DNA from: Pleurodeles waltl
Lineage: Eukaryota > Chordata > Amphibia > Caudata > Salamandridae
Direction: 5' to 3'
Length of the DNA: 64,000 bases
Assembly: GCF_031143425.1 (NCBI RefSeq)
Contig: NC_090444.1
Coordinates: 59,143,533 to 59,207,532 of the forward strand
Below, piece after piece: positions 34,532-47,189 of this stretch; the stretch's first letter is position 1, and each line of letters starts with the position of its first letter. A model generated the notes under the pieces. The model was not told where the DNA came from and did no database searches. It worked only from the letters and a program-made list of their open reading frames with translations. Made by a program: the position numbers and the translations under genes.

Positions 34532-36505
34532 TGTAGGAAGCTTTTTATGTGTTATACCAAAATGTGGTATACTGTGCAAAGAGTCCAGGGGTTCCCTTAT
34601 AAGTGGACAGGGGATTGCTCTAGCAATCCCAAAGTGCTCTTTTAGGGGATAGTGAGAGGAATGTGAGACATCTGCAGTAGGCACACAGTCAATAAATGAC
34701 ACACACAACTCAATAAGGTAATCCACACCAGTTTACAAAAATAACAAGTATCTTTATATATATTTAGGCACCAAAATCAATACGATCGGGTAAGTATGTC
34801 TTGCAGAAGAAATTCTTACAGTTTTGAAAAGTCAACACAGTGGAATTTTCTGAAGCTGCAATGCTAGCCTAAAAATATAAATGGCAAACGGACTCAGTAG
34901 TGACTTACAGGACCAATCTTCAAGACTTAAGGTGAGTATGCAGCAGGGTCCTAGACCACACCAACAGGTCACCTCAAGCAGCACTGGGGTGGACAGGTGC
35001 AGTTCAGAGTCTGGTACCCCATTGAAGTCAATGGGATCGGTCTGGTTAGAAAGGCACTGCAGCCAGGGTCTGGGGATTCAGTCAGGGTGAACCAACCAGA
35101 AGGTTCAAATCTTGAGATCCTCTGGGACACCTTCAGTCCTCTTCTCCTGGAGCCAGGACAGCCGGGTTCAGGGGTGTCCTTAGGCGTTGGGTTTCTGTCA
35201 CCGGAGCGGTCACGTAGAAAGGGCCTGGAGAAAGAGGCTACAGGAAAGGACTGGGGGTCCAGTACAACCAAGCCAACAAGTGGGCTCAGGTCTCACAAGG
35301 CAGGGAGATATGGGGACGCCCTTGGTTCTCCTCTTCTCGGTTAGAGGAAGACGGGTGCAGAGGTGTCCTGAGGCATTGGGTCTTTGTTTCCAGGCACTCG
35401 CTGTAGAGGAGGGCCTGCACCAAGAGGCTGCAGACGTCAGCAGTGGGGAAACCCATGATGGACTTTGACTCTGAAGAGGCTGGGAACCACCCTGGCACTG
35501 TTGGCCCACTCCAACTTGGGTTAAGGGGCATGGTGCTGTCAGGTGTTGGGTTTTGGCAGTCCGGAGTCATCTTCAGGGTTTCTTGGGTGCCCCCAAGGTT
35601 GCAGGGAAGCAGCTCTGCCACTCCACAGGAGTTCCTTGTTCTGGGGTGACAGCTGGCAGTCTTCCTGGGCTTTTGGAACTTTCAGCAGCTGGAGGACGAG
35701 GTGTCTTTCTCACAATTGTCAAAGTAAGCACGCAGGCTGGCAGGGTTGGCGCCAAGTTAGTCTCTGGTCTTCAGTTCTTGCCTTTTGCATCTATTGAGTG
35801 GCCTTCTTCTTCAGGTCAGCAGGATCTGATTTCCTGGTGCCCCGGGCTCCACTAAATACTGAATTTAGTGGTGCTTAGGGAAGTGTAGGGTAGTAGCCAA
35901 TGGGCTACTTACACCCTGGGATCACTACGCCTCCCTATATGACCACTTCCTGTGGGAAATGGGCATAGTCCTGTTCCAGAGTTCCTAGTCCTCCCATCAC
36001 CAAGATGGCAGACTTTCAAAAGTTGTGTCTACATCAGGTAGCTCACCTTAGAGGTGGGCACACCTCTATGACTACTAATTTTCCCACCTGTCCAGATGCC
36101 AAATGGGCCCTGGGGCGGGGGGCAGCATCCTCTCCTTTGAGGGAAGCAGATCTGCATACCAAGGGCGGTGGGCTTCTTTGAAGCCCCCCCCCCCGCCTTG
36201 GAATACAGGTTTGCAGGTCATCCTGTTGGAAGAGGTGTGCCAACAACAAAGGCTCTCACTCTTGGGGGTCAGAAACCTGTCTGGTGGTGACAGGCTAGTT
36301 AGAACTAGTCAGCCAGTACACAGGTAAACCTTTGGGTTTTCAGGGGCACCTCTAAGATGCCCTCTGGATGCATGTATTAATAAATCCACCACTGGTATCA
36401 GTGAGGGTTTATAAATACGAGATGTTTGATACCAAACATCCCTATTTTCAGTGAAGCCAAAACGTAGCTGGGGAACTCGTGTTGACCAATGTCCAATACA
36501 GTCGA
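34532..36505 (-). repeat. Truncated Gmr1-type LTR relative abutting the satellite
   Basis: It begins TGTAGGAAG like the inverted solo LTR at 12473 and shares its order of blocks: AGAGTCCAGGGGTTCCC, the tract of GGGTGCAG motifs, TAAATACTGAATTTA, AATGGGCTACT, TCTAAGATGCCCTCTG and GATGTTTGATACCAAACATC. Similarity stops near 36505, about 540 bp short of the expected outer U3 end, exactly where the CTCCA satellite begins. It is much more diverged than the three element C-type LTRs, so it belongs to an older subfamily. Confidence 0.7.
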
Positions 36506-39500
36506 CTCCACTCCTGTCTACCCATATCTACTCCACTCTAATCTACCACAATCTAGCCCTCTCCAGTCTACACAATCTACCCCACTCCACTCCACCCTAA
36601 ACTACCAAACTCCACTTCACTTCACCCCAGTCTACCCAACTCCAATCCACCTTAATCTACCCCAATCTACACCATTACACTCCAATCTACTGCAGTCTAC
36701 CCCACTCCACTCTATTCTACCCCAAAATACTCCACTCCACTCTACCCCACTCCACTACAATCCACCCCAATCCAATGTATCCCAACCTACCCCACTCCAC
36801 TTCAATCTACCCCATTCCACTCACCTTCAATCTACGCCACTCAATCTACCCCAATCTACTCCAATCATACCTACCACAATCTGACCCTCTCCAATCCACC
36901 CCAATCTACCACACTCCACTTCATTCCAGTCTACCACACTCCTCCCCACCCCAATATACCCCACTTCAATCACACTAATCTACCCCGATCTACCCCACTC
37001 CATTGCACTCCAATCTACCCAACTTCACTCTACTCTACCCCAATCTACCTCACGCTACTCCAATATACCCCACCCCACTCCACTCTAATCTATCCCATTC
37101 CACTACAATCTATCCCAATCTACTCCACTCCTATCTAACACAATCAAACCCTCTCCAGTCTACCCCATTCCACTCCTTCCCACTCCACTCTAATCTACCA
37201 CACTTCACTTCACCCTATTCTACCCCACTCTACCTACTTGACTCCAATCTACCCGAGTCTACCCCAATCCACTCCACTAAACTCCAATCTACCCACACCC
37301 CACTTCAATCTACCCCAGTCTACCCCCTCCAGTCTACCTCACTCCACTCCAATCAACCCCAATCCAACCCACTATAACCCAATCTACCCCACTCCACTCC
37401 AATCCACCCTACACCACTCCAGTACACCCCACTCCACTCCAATCTTCCCCACTGCACTCAAGTCTACCCCAATATAGTCCACTCCAATCTACCACAATCT
37501 AACCATCTCCAATTTACCCCATTCTACCACACTCCACTCCAATCTACCACACCCATCCCCACCACAATGTACCCCACTCCAACCCACCCTAATCTACTCC
37601 AATCTACCCTACTCCACTGCACTCCAATCTACCCCACTCCACTCTAGTCTACCCCAATCTACCTCACTGTAATCCTGTCTACCCCACTCTACTCCATTCT
37701 GGTCTAACCCTAGCTACTCCACTCTAATCTACTATAATCTAACCATCTCCATTCTACCCAATCTACCCCACTTCACTCCACCCCAGACTACCACACTCCA
37801 CTCCACCCCAATCTATCCGAATCCAATCCACCCTAATCTACCCCAATCTACACCATTACACTCCAATCTACCCCAGTCTACCCCCACTCCACTCTATTCT
37901 ACCCCAATCTACTCCACTTCAATCACCCCCATTCCATTCACCTTCAATCTACCCCACTCCACTCTAATCTACCTCACTCCACTCAAATCTACCTCAATCT
38001 ACTCCACTCCTATGTACCACAATCTGACCTTCTGCAATCCACTCCAATCTATCCCGCTCAAAACCACTCCAATCTGCCACACTCCTCTCCACCCCAATCA
38101 ACCCCACTCCAATCCACCCTGATGTTTCCCAATCTACCCCAGTTCACTACACTCCAATCTACCACACTCCAATCTACCTTAATCTACCCCAATCTACCCC
38201 ACTTCACTGCACTTCGATCTACCCCACTCCACTCAACTCTACCCCAATCTACCCCATGCCACTCCACTATACCCCACTCCACTCCAATCTGTCCCATTCC
38301 GCTCCAGTCTACCCAATCTACTCCACTCCTATCTACTACAATCTATCTCTCTCCAATCTACTCTCCCCACTCCACTCCACCTCATACTACCACACTCCAC
38401 TCCACCCCAATCTACCCTACTCCAACCCACGCTTATCTACCTCAATCCTCACCATTCCACTCCAATCAACCCCACTCCACTCTATTCTACCCCAATCTAC
38501 CCCACTCCACTCTACACCACTCTACCCCATTCCACTCCAATCTTCCCCACTCTACTCTACTCAAATCTACCCCGCTCCTCTTCAATCTACCCCATTCCAC
38601 TCAACTCCAATCTATATTAGTCTACCCCACTGCTCTCCAGTCTACCCCAGTTCACCCTAATCTATGCCACAGCACCCCAATTCACCCCACTCCAATCTAC
38701 CCAACACCACTCTATCTTACTCCAATCTATCCCAATCTACCTCATTCCATTCCAATTTACCCCACTCCACTCTACCCCACTCTACTCCAATCTACCACAA
38801 TCTACCCCACTCCACTCCATTCTACCCCAACCTACCCAGTCCACTAACGTCTACCCCATTTTACCCCACTTGACTTTACTCCAATCTACCCAGTCTACCC
38901 CACTACACCCCAATCTACCCCAATGCACTCAACCCCAATCTACCCCACTCCAATCTACCCCACACCGCTCTGCCCCACTTCAATCTACCCCACTCCAGTC
39001 CAATCTACCACACTCCACTACAATCTATCTCACCTCATTCAAATCTACCCCGCTCAGCCCCACCCCATTCTACCCCACTCCACCCAATACAGCCCACAAC
39101 ACACCAATTTAGCCCACTCCACTCCAATCTACCCACTCCACACCAGTCTACCCCACTCTACCCCAATGCACACCACCCCACTCCAATCCACCCCACTCCA
39201 ATCTCCCCACTCCGCTCCTGTCTACCCCACTCAACACGACCCCAATCCACCCCACTTCACTCTAATCTGCACCGCTCCACTCCAATCTACCCCACTCCAC
39301 TCCAATGTACCTCACTCCAATCTGCACCCTCCCAATCCAATCTACCCCACTCCACCTTGCTCCATTCCATCCCACTCCACTCTTATATACCCCACTCCAT
39401 TCCAATATATAGCACTCCACCCCAATCAACTATACCCCACTCCAAGCTACCCTACTCCCACACTTCAATCTACTCCACCCCACCCCAAACGTCCACACTC

Positions 39501-41327
39501 TACTCCACCCATATCTCCTCCTCTCCAATCCACCCTAATCTACCACAATCCTCACCAATCCACTGCAATCCTTGTATCCTACCCCAATCTACTCCATTCC
39601 ACTCCAATCTACCCAACTCCAATCCACCCCACTGTACCCCACTGCAGTCTACCCCAATCTACCCCCTCCACTCTACCCCAATCCACTTCAATGTACCCCA
39701 CTCCGTTCACCTCCAATCTACCCCACTGCACTCAAATCTACCCCACCACACCCTAATCTACCCCACTGCACCCCAATCTATCCCAATCCACCCCACTCCA
39801 ATCTACCCCACCCCACTCTACCCCACTCCAATCTATCCCAGTCTACCTCCTTCCACTCCAATTTTCACCACTCCACTCCAATCTACCCCACTCCTCTCCA
39901 GTATACCACATTCTACCCACTCCACTCCTTTCTACCGCAACCTACATCTCTCCACTCCACCCCAATCTACCCACTGCACCTCAGTCTACCCCAATGCACT
40001 CCACTCAAATTTAGCCCACTCCAGTCTACCCCACACTGGTCTACCCCAGTCCAGTCTCCCCCAATCTACCCCGTTCCACTAGAATCTACCCCATTAGTAT
40101 AGAATGTACCCCACGCCACTCCAGTCTACCCCCACTCCACTCTAATCTATCCCACTCCAATCTACCCAATTCAGCTCAACCCCACCCCAAAATGTATACA
40201 GTCCACGCCACACCAATCTACCCCACTCCACTCTGCTCCAATCTACCCGACTCAACTCCTATGTACCCCACTCCACTCCAATCTACCCCACTCCACCTTA
40301 CTCAAATCTACCCCACCCCCTCCAATTTACCCCACTCCACCTCCATCCAATCTACCCCACTCCAAGCTACGCCACTCCCACATCTCAATAGTCCCCTCCG
40401 CCAATCTATCCCACTCCACCTCACTCCACTCCAAGCTACCCCACTCTATCCCACTTAACTTTAATCTACGTCATCCCACTCCATCTACCCCACTCCACTC
40501 ACATCTACCCCACTTTACCCCAATCCAATTTACCCCACTCTAGTCTATTCCACTCTACCCCAAACTGCCCCACTGTACCCCAAACTAACACACTCCAAAT
40601 GTCTCCACTACACTCTACCCCAATCTACCACACTCCACTCCACCCCAATCTACCCCACTCTGCCCCACTCCACCCCAATCTAATCTACCCCACTCCAACC
40701 TACTCTACTCCCTCACTTTAATCTACCCCACTCCACTTTGCCATACTCCATTCCTATCTAACCCACTCTACTCTGCTCAACATCAATCTACCCCACTCCA
40801 CTCCAATCTACCCCACTCAGCTTCCATCTACCCCACTCCACTCAAATCTACCCACTCTTCCTCATTCCAATCTACTCTACTCCATCCTACTTCAATCTGA
40901 CCCACTCCACCTCAATCCAATCTACCTCACTCCAAGCTACCCAACTCCCGCACTTCAATCTACCTCACTCCAATCTATCTCACTCCACTCCATCCCACTC
41001 CACCCCAAACTACCCCACTGTATCCCACTCAACTTTAATCTCTCCACTCCAGTACAATCTACTCCAATTTACCCCACTCCAATCTACTCCACTCTATCCC
41101 AAACTACCCCACTTCACCCCAAACTACCACAAGTCAATCTACCCCACTACTCTACCCTAATCTATCCCACTCTGCTCCACCCCAGTACCCCACTCCACTC
41201 CAATCTATCCCACTCCAGACTACCCCAATCTACCACACTGCACTTTACCCCAATCTATACCACTCCAGTCTACCACACTCCAATTTACCCCACTTCAACC
41301 TATCACAATCTACCCCACTGCACACCA
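36506..41327. repeat. G-poor satellite of CTCCA and ATCTACCCCA units
   Basis: About 4.8 kb of + strand consists of irregularly mixed 5-bp (CTCCA/CCACT) and 10-bp (ATCTACCCCA) units with almost no G. The complementary strand is therefore built of TGGGG and TGGAG motifs. Long apparent reading frames (up to 277 codons, rich in T, P, L, H, S, N, Y) result from the 5-bp periodicity and are not genes. Units drift throughout and no higher-order period was obvious by eye. The left edge meets the truncated LTR at 36505 and the right edge meets LINE-bearing DNA. Confidence 0.95.
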
Positions 41328-41399
41328 CTAACTTTTAGCCATCCTGAACAGCAGCCACGCTGGTGTACAACATGGCTAAACACATTGCCAAAGCCAACA

Positions 41400-42900
41400 G
41401 CTCTCACATAGGCCAGACATATTGGCTTGGCCAATGCTTCTTTCAAAGGTTCCAGATCCACCTGTAACATGGCTCATACTACCATTGCCCTATCGTTTTT
41501 GGTGCATCAGTAGATCACTCAGAATGACAGCCCTCTTTTTGCCTTTTTATCCACTACTTCGCCACTTTCAACATAGCCGATTGCCACATTTTGTTGGAAA
41601 AAAACGATCGGACTGGGGCTCCTGACCCCCGTGTTGAGACCCATAATATCTCTGTACTTATACACTTGGGTGAGCTTCAAAGACGGTCATGGTGTTAGCG
41701 CTTCAAGTGATATAAATACAGATAATTGGGCTCAAACAAGGGTGCGTATTAGCCCCGCTGTTCTTCATTGTCTAAACAGCCAATAACTGTAGGCCATTAT
41801 TAGAGCCACATAATTTCCACCAAGAATTCGAAACCACCTACTACAAATCCTGAAGTATCTTGAGGAAGATGTTATTCTCCATCGAACTTGTATGCTTTGA
41901 TTGAGCTACACACGTACAACCTTAACTAGAAGCTAGATGTAAGCCAGAACAAATCAAATGTTATGGTATTTTTAAGATATGTGACTAAATCCAGAAAATT
42001 GTGGCATATCGACTCATCTTCCCTGGGATATGTCTCTGCATATGTTTATCAGGAAATATGGCTAACAGAAAAAAGTATGATTTCAAAGGTAGCATGAGCA
42101 GAACTCCTCTCTGTCCTCATCTATTTTCATCAGGACTGTCCTAGGCGTTTAGATGTAAACGTGGATTTGATACAAAGCAACTATTTCAGGAAGCTTTTTC
42201 ACCTACCTAGGAGCACATCTCGGGCTCAAACAGGATTATAATTTGTGAGACATACAAAGCCAACTTTTTAAAATATTGTCATCTTGTAATAAACACAAAG
42301 CAGTGCTACTTGAAACATGCATTAGGACTGACCTTGTAGAACAGTAGTTATACTAACAAATCATCATATACGTACTTATTAGATGCATCCCAGGAACATA
42401 AAGTAGACGCCACTTGGAAGAATAAAGCTTCAAGAATGTTTTTTATGTCCGTGATAAAATCGATAATTATGCTGCTTACACGTGCTGCGGGTGTTACAGA
42501 GCTGACAAACCCTAGACATGCAGATTTAATCATTGATTCATATAACCTCAAGTCCGCTCAATACTTTTTAATGGAGCCAGGACGACACAAATCAGCCCAA
42601 CAAAATATAATTTTTATCTCTTTATGTCATTTCCTATAAAAGAATTTAGATAATCTAGGCCTAATCAAATCTTTATCATTCAAAGATGCATACTGTTTGA
42701 TCATAAAAATAAATCAATACTTCATCTTGTATGCTGTTGTCGAGGAGCTAAATTCCAGAGACAAATTTTTATTAAACATGTTTTTCTTGTCAATAGAATG
42801 ACATGATGCACTGAAGCATTAAAATATTGTCTAAGTATGGGGAACATATTGGAACTATGCCAGGCTTCTAAATTCCTCTTAAATTACCTTTAAAAATTGT
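41400..42900 (+). pseudogene. LINE (non-LTR) reverse transcriptase relic 1
   Basis: Recognisable RT pieces occur in order on the + strand: a D-Y-x-A-T-F-N-type segment near 41550, IGLKQGCVLAPLFFIV at about 41727-41774, a QNKSNVMVF box near 41945-41975 and a Y-L-G-A-H-L-G-L segment near 42208-42240. Each lies in a short frame broken by stops and frameshifts. The same boxes are better preserved in the second copy at 44983-46660, suggesting one LINE family. The 5' end is lost near the satellite boundary. Confidence 0.6.
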
Positions 42901-44040
42901 TCACAGCTTTCTGAATAATTGCTTGAGTTGATTTCAAACTGTTGTTTTTTTATAGGTTAGATATGATAAATTGCATAAGCTAATTTTCATTTTTAACTTG
43001 TTATGAACTATCACAGAATGTATTTTAAGAAACTTTATTTCTAGGACAGTCAAATTGTTTTAACTGCTGGGAAGCTGACAGAAGGGGATGAGCCACTGAC
43101 AGCCCGAGACTGGCTTGCCCCAAAGAATGGCCTTGGCTCACTTCGAGGTCCTTTTGGGCCCTCAAGCCCATAAGGAGCCAAGCTTTCACATGGCTTTTGC
43201 CTGGAGCCCAGGTTCTAAACTCATGCACCAAAGATTAAAGCCAAAGCATTGACTTTTGATATAAAGCAGGAGAAAGAAAGAGGTACCCATTTATTGGCTG
43301 AATTGCGCAGTATGAAACCAGAAACCCAGGGATCAACCCTGGCTTCCTCGCTTGAACAAATTGTGTGTTCCTAGGCAAATATTTTATTTGACCATCACAC
43401 ATTTTTCTTCATTGTCACATATGAGAGGATCTTCAAATATGTGAGTTCGGGATCTGAGCTGTATAAATACCTCTTGTGTTTGATTTAATCGACTATAACA
43501 TTGCGCCATGTATAACACTCAAGATGACATATTGGGGCCACATGATAAATGACCTGCCGGTTAATTTACTAACATCTTTGTCGTCGGGGTGGGCATGAAT
43601 GTTTCATATATAACAACTATTCCTTTTAAAACGCTTCTCAATGCAGTGATATAATCTGACATATCAAATTAAAATCCTCCTGCTTAGTAAACAAATAAAC
43701 ATTTTTGAATTATGAACAGTTTTCATCATATTTGTAGATGGGGTTGGTTGCGTGGTTTAAATGGCCAAGCCAGTCCCTTGCCTCTGCTCTAGTTGGGCAT
43801 TTCTTTGTTAATTTGTAGACATTTTAAAGAGTTCCATGAATGTACTACAATAAACGTATCTATCACTTGCTTTCTTTGCAAAGTGTAATGATTTGTACTG
43901 TGTACTTTGATTTATACACTTTCCATTCTGTAAGCACATGGCCCGTGTGTAAAATATTTTTTCATCTCTGAAGTGTTAACTCTAAAATAATAGTTTTTTA
44001 TAAACCATGCTTGTCACCACCGTGGGCACTGAGGTTCTCC
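42901..44040. other. Unassigned AT-rich DNA
   Basis: No gene recognised. A minus-strand frame at 43025-43231 has no domain signature. AT content falls sharply into the CpG-rich segment after about 44040. Confidence 0.35.
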
Positions 44041-44099
44041 GGGGCAGACAGTCACGGATTCTACTGCCACATGGTTCTCAAAGCTGAAGGTTTGCGGTG

Positions 44100-44334
44100 G
44101 TTTTTGAAGAGGCTAACCCCTCCCTATTTGAACGTTAGCCACATCCAACATGGCCGCAGAAGCAGGAGACGCGCGGTCTAGTGGCTGAAGGTGTAAAGGC
44201 TCATCTCCATTCAACGCACTGGTCTGAATGGTTGTCCTCCCCCGTGACGTCGAGTAGATGCGACACTGCGGTGGGGCTCCGGGTGTCCTCTGCACATGAC
44301 GTCACGCGAGCCTTCCTAGTGTTTTGTTATCATA
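44100..44334 (+). promoter_or_regulatory. Candidate CpG-rich host promoter with CRE sites
   Basis: CpG density rises well above the surrounding AT-rich DNA between about 44040 and 44420. The segment holds a perfect palindromic CRE, TGACGTCA (44297-44304), and a second near-CRE, TGACGTCG (44245-44252). A YY1-like motif, AACATGGCCGC, lies near 44148. No TATA box is visible. This layout fits a housekeeping-type promoter for the exon that follows. It is outside every recognised transposon in the window. Confidence 0.5.
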
Positions 44335-44379
44335 ATGCCGCCCGGGAGGAAGAAGCGCGCGGCAGAGGCGAAGTCGCAG
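44335..44379 (+). CDS. Candidate first coding exon of a host gene
   Basis: An ATG with A at -3 opens a 15-codon frame, MPPGRKKRAAEAKSQ, which ends exactly at CAG followed by GTGAGG, a good splice donor (44380-44385). The stretch is GC-rich and lysine/arginine-rich, like the start of a nuclear protein. It sits 31 bases after a consensus CRE. No further exon could be recognised in the remaining 20 kb, which is filled with transposons, as expected for a first intron in a giant genome. The gene is not identified. A longer frame at 44181-44426 overlaps in another phase and is judged incidental. Confidence 0.45.
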
Positions 44380-44385
44380 GTGAGG

Positions 44386-44980
44386 GCATATCCGGAGCAA
44401 AGGGCAAGGGTTACAGACTTTTGTAGGAGCTTTGGAAGAGGTGAGCAGTGACCCGATCTTCCAGTGACAATTTATGTTCGCAGCGTCCCTTTACAGCACG
44501 TTTCTCCAGGCATGTCCTGGGGCAGTCTACCTGCCCTCCTGGATAGGTATCCACCCCGCAGCTCCAGTGACTGGTGCATGGGTCCTTCGAGAGTCAAAGT
44601 TCACGATGGAAAAGAGATCCTTCGGAAAAATAACAAGCTTTAATCCAATACAAGGGCCCACGACCCTTGTACCAGTAACAGCCTGCCCCCAGGCATCCAG
44701 CAGCTGACTAGCAGACCTGGAGCACCCCCCAAAGTTCTTAAAGGAATGCACCAGAGAGAGAAATGCAATGACAGCACAGTGTCAAAACCACAGTACCCTT
44801 CACAGTAATACAAAAGTAAACACAATGGACCACAATCTTGTGATTTGTTCAGACTCTTTACTTTGAGGGCACTCCCTTGCACTTCATTCAGTACACTCTA
44901 CCACACTAGACTCATTTTCAGTACAACCTGGCTCTTCAGGCACTGCTGTTTATGATTTGAACCCCAGAGTCTAAGCAGAA
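44386..44980. other. Unassigned DNA, possible start of intron 1
   Basis: Short frames only. If the exon at 44335-44379 is real, this and all following DNA would be intronic. Confidence 0.3.
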
Positions 44981-44982
44981 AC

Positions 44983-45520
44983 ATGTTGACCATCCAAGGA
45001 AGTGATACTCAAAGTATGGTCCTTCTAGCAGTCAAATGTGGCCCACCTTGTGGCTCATACTTGCAGCAGCAAGCAGTTAAAAACAGTCGCCTGCTGTTAT
45101 TCTGCTGCTTCATGGATTACAGCGCAGCTTTCAATAGTGTGGATTGTGAAACCCTATGGAGGAAGCTGTCAGCATGACGTATTCCCACACAGCTCCTAAG
45201 AGCTATCAATTCACTGTACACTCACACATGGGTCCGAGTTACAACTTGCCCAGGCACAATGTCTATGAAAATAGCAACTAACCGAGGCCTAAAGCAGGGT
45301 TGCGTCCTTGCCCCACCATTTTTTTTTTTAACGTGTACACATCACACATACGGTCACACCTGCAGACCAGCAGTTTGGTTTCACTAAAAATCAGTTCCAC
45401 AAAACTTCAAACCATTCAATATGCTGACGATATTGTGATAATGGAGCAGGCTTTAAATGCTCTGAATACATTCAATATAGCCAGCCAACTTCAAGTAAAC
45501 CAGGGTAAAACAAAAGTCCT

Positions 45521-45576
<56 letters not shown>

Positions 45577-46660
45577 AATATAAAAACAAAAATATTACTG
45601 CCTGGCAGCTTGGATGTCTGACCATCCACTCAGCTAAAAAATACAATTACCTTGGCGTGTGGTTCACTGAAAATAGTTCGGCTGGGAGACAAAAAGGTGC
45701 TATCACAAACAAAGCTGATGTAATAACATATGGGATCTCCCAACTGAACAATCAACTAAGAAGTGCATCGGCCGCCCCACTACTGAGGGTAACCAAGGCG
45801 ACTCTACTCACCGCCCTGTACTATGGTAACCTGGCATACCCTGGTTCCCTAGAAGCCACCCTAGAATAAGTCCACTGCAGGGTGTATCTAAGAATTTTTC
45901 AACAACCAAAGTATATCTAACACTCAAGACTCATATTGGAACTGGGCCTCATGTCGCAGAAGCTAGACTGCCAAGCAGCCATCATTAAATCTTATTTTAG
46001 GCTTAGGAAGGCCAACTTGCATTCTCTAAAACTTTACTTGAGATTCATCTTTCAAACGCCTAGTAACCCCTTGTATGCAGAGCTAAGCAAAGCTCTAGAG
46101 ACCTTCGAAATGGGTGACTCCATCCAGCTGGCAGACATCGTGGCATTTAGCGCTTGGAAAAAAAAAGAATTAACAGAAGATCTAAGGAAATCTCAAGTGA
46201 GCAAGATTTACTGTTGGTTAACTCTCCATTATCAGTGCCAGTCTTAAATGACTCCTACTTGATTGGCGCTCCTCAGCCATAACTTTTGGAATCGATAAAT
46301 GCAGGAACTTGACATCAGATCCTTTGTGTGCAGATGCTAGCTTTACCAATCAAGGGCTTTAACTCCTCTTGGCCCGCAACAGGTTTAAAATAACCTGTAG
46401 ATACTGCCCCTTTCAACACGAAAGTTGGTTACACCTCCTTTGTTGTTGCCCCTCTTTAGCCGTTCACAGGAGAAAATGAATCAAACCAGCTTTGGCCTTG
46501 GAGGTGCGCACTAGCATCGAGACATCTAACTTCTGCTTCTCACTCTCGGCTGCCTGGTCCTTGGCTAGATGCACAAAATATGTTAAAACAGTCAAGCGAT
46601 TGCTATCCCACTTAGTGGGGGTGGCCAGCACAAAAGATCAACAGAAGTCTAAGCTCCTTT
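44983..46660 (+). pseudogene. LINE (non-LTR) reverse transcriptase relic 2
   Basis: In order on the + strand are FMDYSAAFNSVDCETLWRKL (about 45106-45165), a GLKQGCVLAPPFF box (45289 on), IQYADDIVIMEQ with the catalytic ADD (about 45416-45450), LQVNQGKTKVLIY, and YLGVWFTENSSAG. A connection region follows (45936-46247), and then a Cys/His cluster, CRYCPFQHESWLHLLCCCP, near 46395-46450. The last is typical of the C-terminal zinc motif of non-LTR elements. The frame is broken by several stops and by a microsatellite. An L2/R4/Rex-like affinity is possible but the clade is not determined. The AT-rich sequence after 46660 could be the 3' tail. Confidence 0.7.
45521..45585. repeat. (TA)n microsatellite inside the LINE coding region
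   Basis: An alternating TA tract is interrupted by a few AAA points. It follows directly after the QGKTKVLIY motif and keeps the frame open, adding isoleucine/tyrosine-rich codons. Confidence 0.9.
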
Positions 46661-46762
46661 AGATGAATTCTGCATAATTGATTAATCTGCAGTTGAATAT
46701 TACTTGCAGAAGCTCTTTATTGATAAAATAAAATGTTTTTTTATTGTGATTATATTTTAATT

Positions 46763-47189
46763 TCAAATTTCATTTATTTGTTTTTTAATGGTTTTAATTA
46801 ACTCCATATCAAGGCACAAACCTTCATAATATTCACACAGACCTAGAAAAGAGTATAAGGCATCTTTATCAGATGGAGGAGGTTCTTTCCAAATTTCTTC
46901 TGAATTGCTAAATTTTGGTAAAAAAGCAGTTGAGGAAATAGTGTGACACAAGTACTCAACTCCTGTAGCAAACAACTTGCACTTTTTGAGCCTGATAGTC
47001 ATCTCTCTCTCATTAGTATATTGAGCACTTGTTCCAGCACTATCTAGTGTTGTTAAAGTTCCTATGTGAATCTCAAGGTATCATCTTAAAATGCCTGAAC
47101 ATTTTTAAAGTCACTAAATAGTATATCCATGGTCTTCTGGAAAGCACTTGGTGCTGATGTATAACCAAACAGTAAGCACAGATATGTAT
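46763..47189 (-). pseudogene. Ty3/Gypsy-type RT relic, downstream half
   Basis: Reading leftward from element C, the minus strand gives LFGYTSAPSAFQKTMDILF, then LKKCKLFATGVEYLCHTIS and SFLGLCEYYEGL. These are the F-G-L-x-x-A-P-x-x-F-Q-x-x-M, K-C-x-F...V-x-Y-L-G-H and F-L-G-L-x-x-Y-Y boxes of Gypsy-type RT. The YxDD box between them is not preserved in one frame. The upstream half of the same domain is at 57648-57832, across element C, so C is inserted within this relic. Confidence 0.7.

Noticed and set aside
36489..40458. Many long open frames (up to 277 codons) rich in T, P, L, H, S, N and Y
   Set aside because: They are products of a stop-poor 5-bp/10-bp satellite; all three forward frames look alike and no domain or codon bias is present.
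44181..44426. 81-codon frame across the CpG-rich region
   Set aside because: It is in another phase from the ATG that has a splice donor in register, runs through the donor, and has no domain. The short exon is the better reading.
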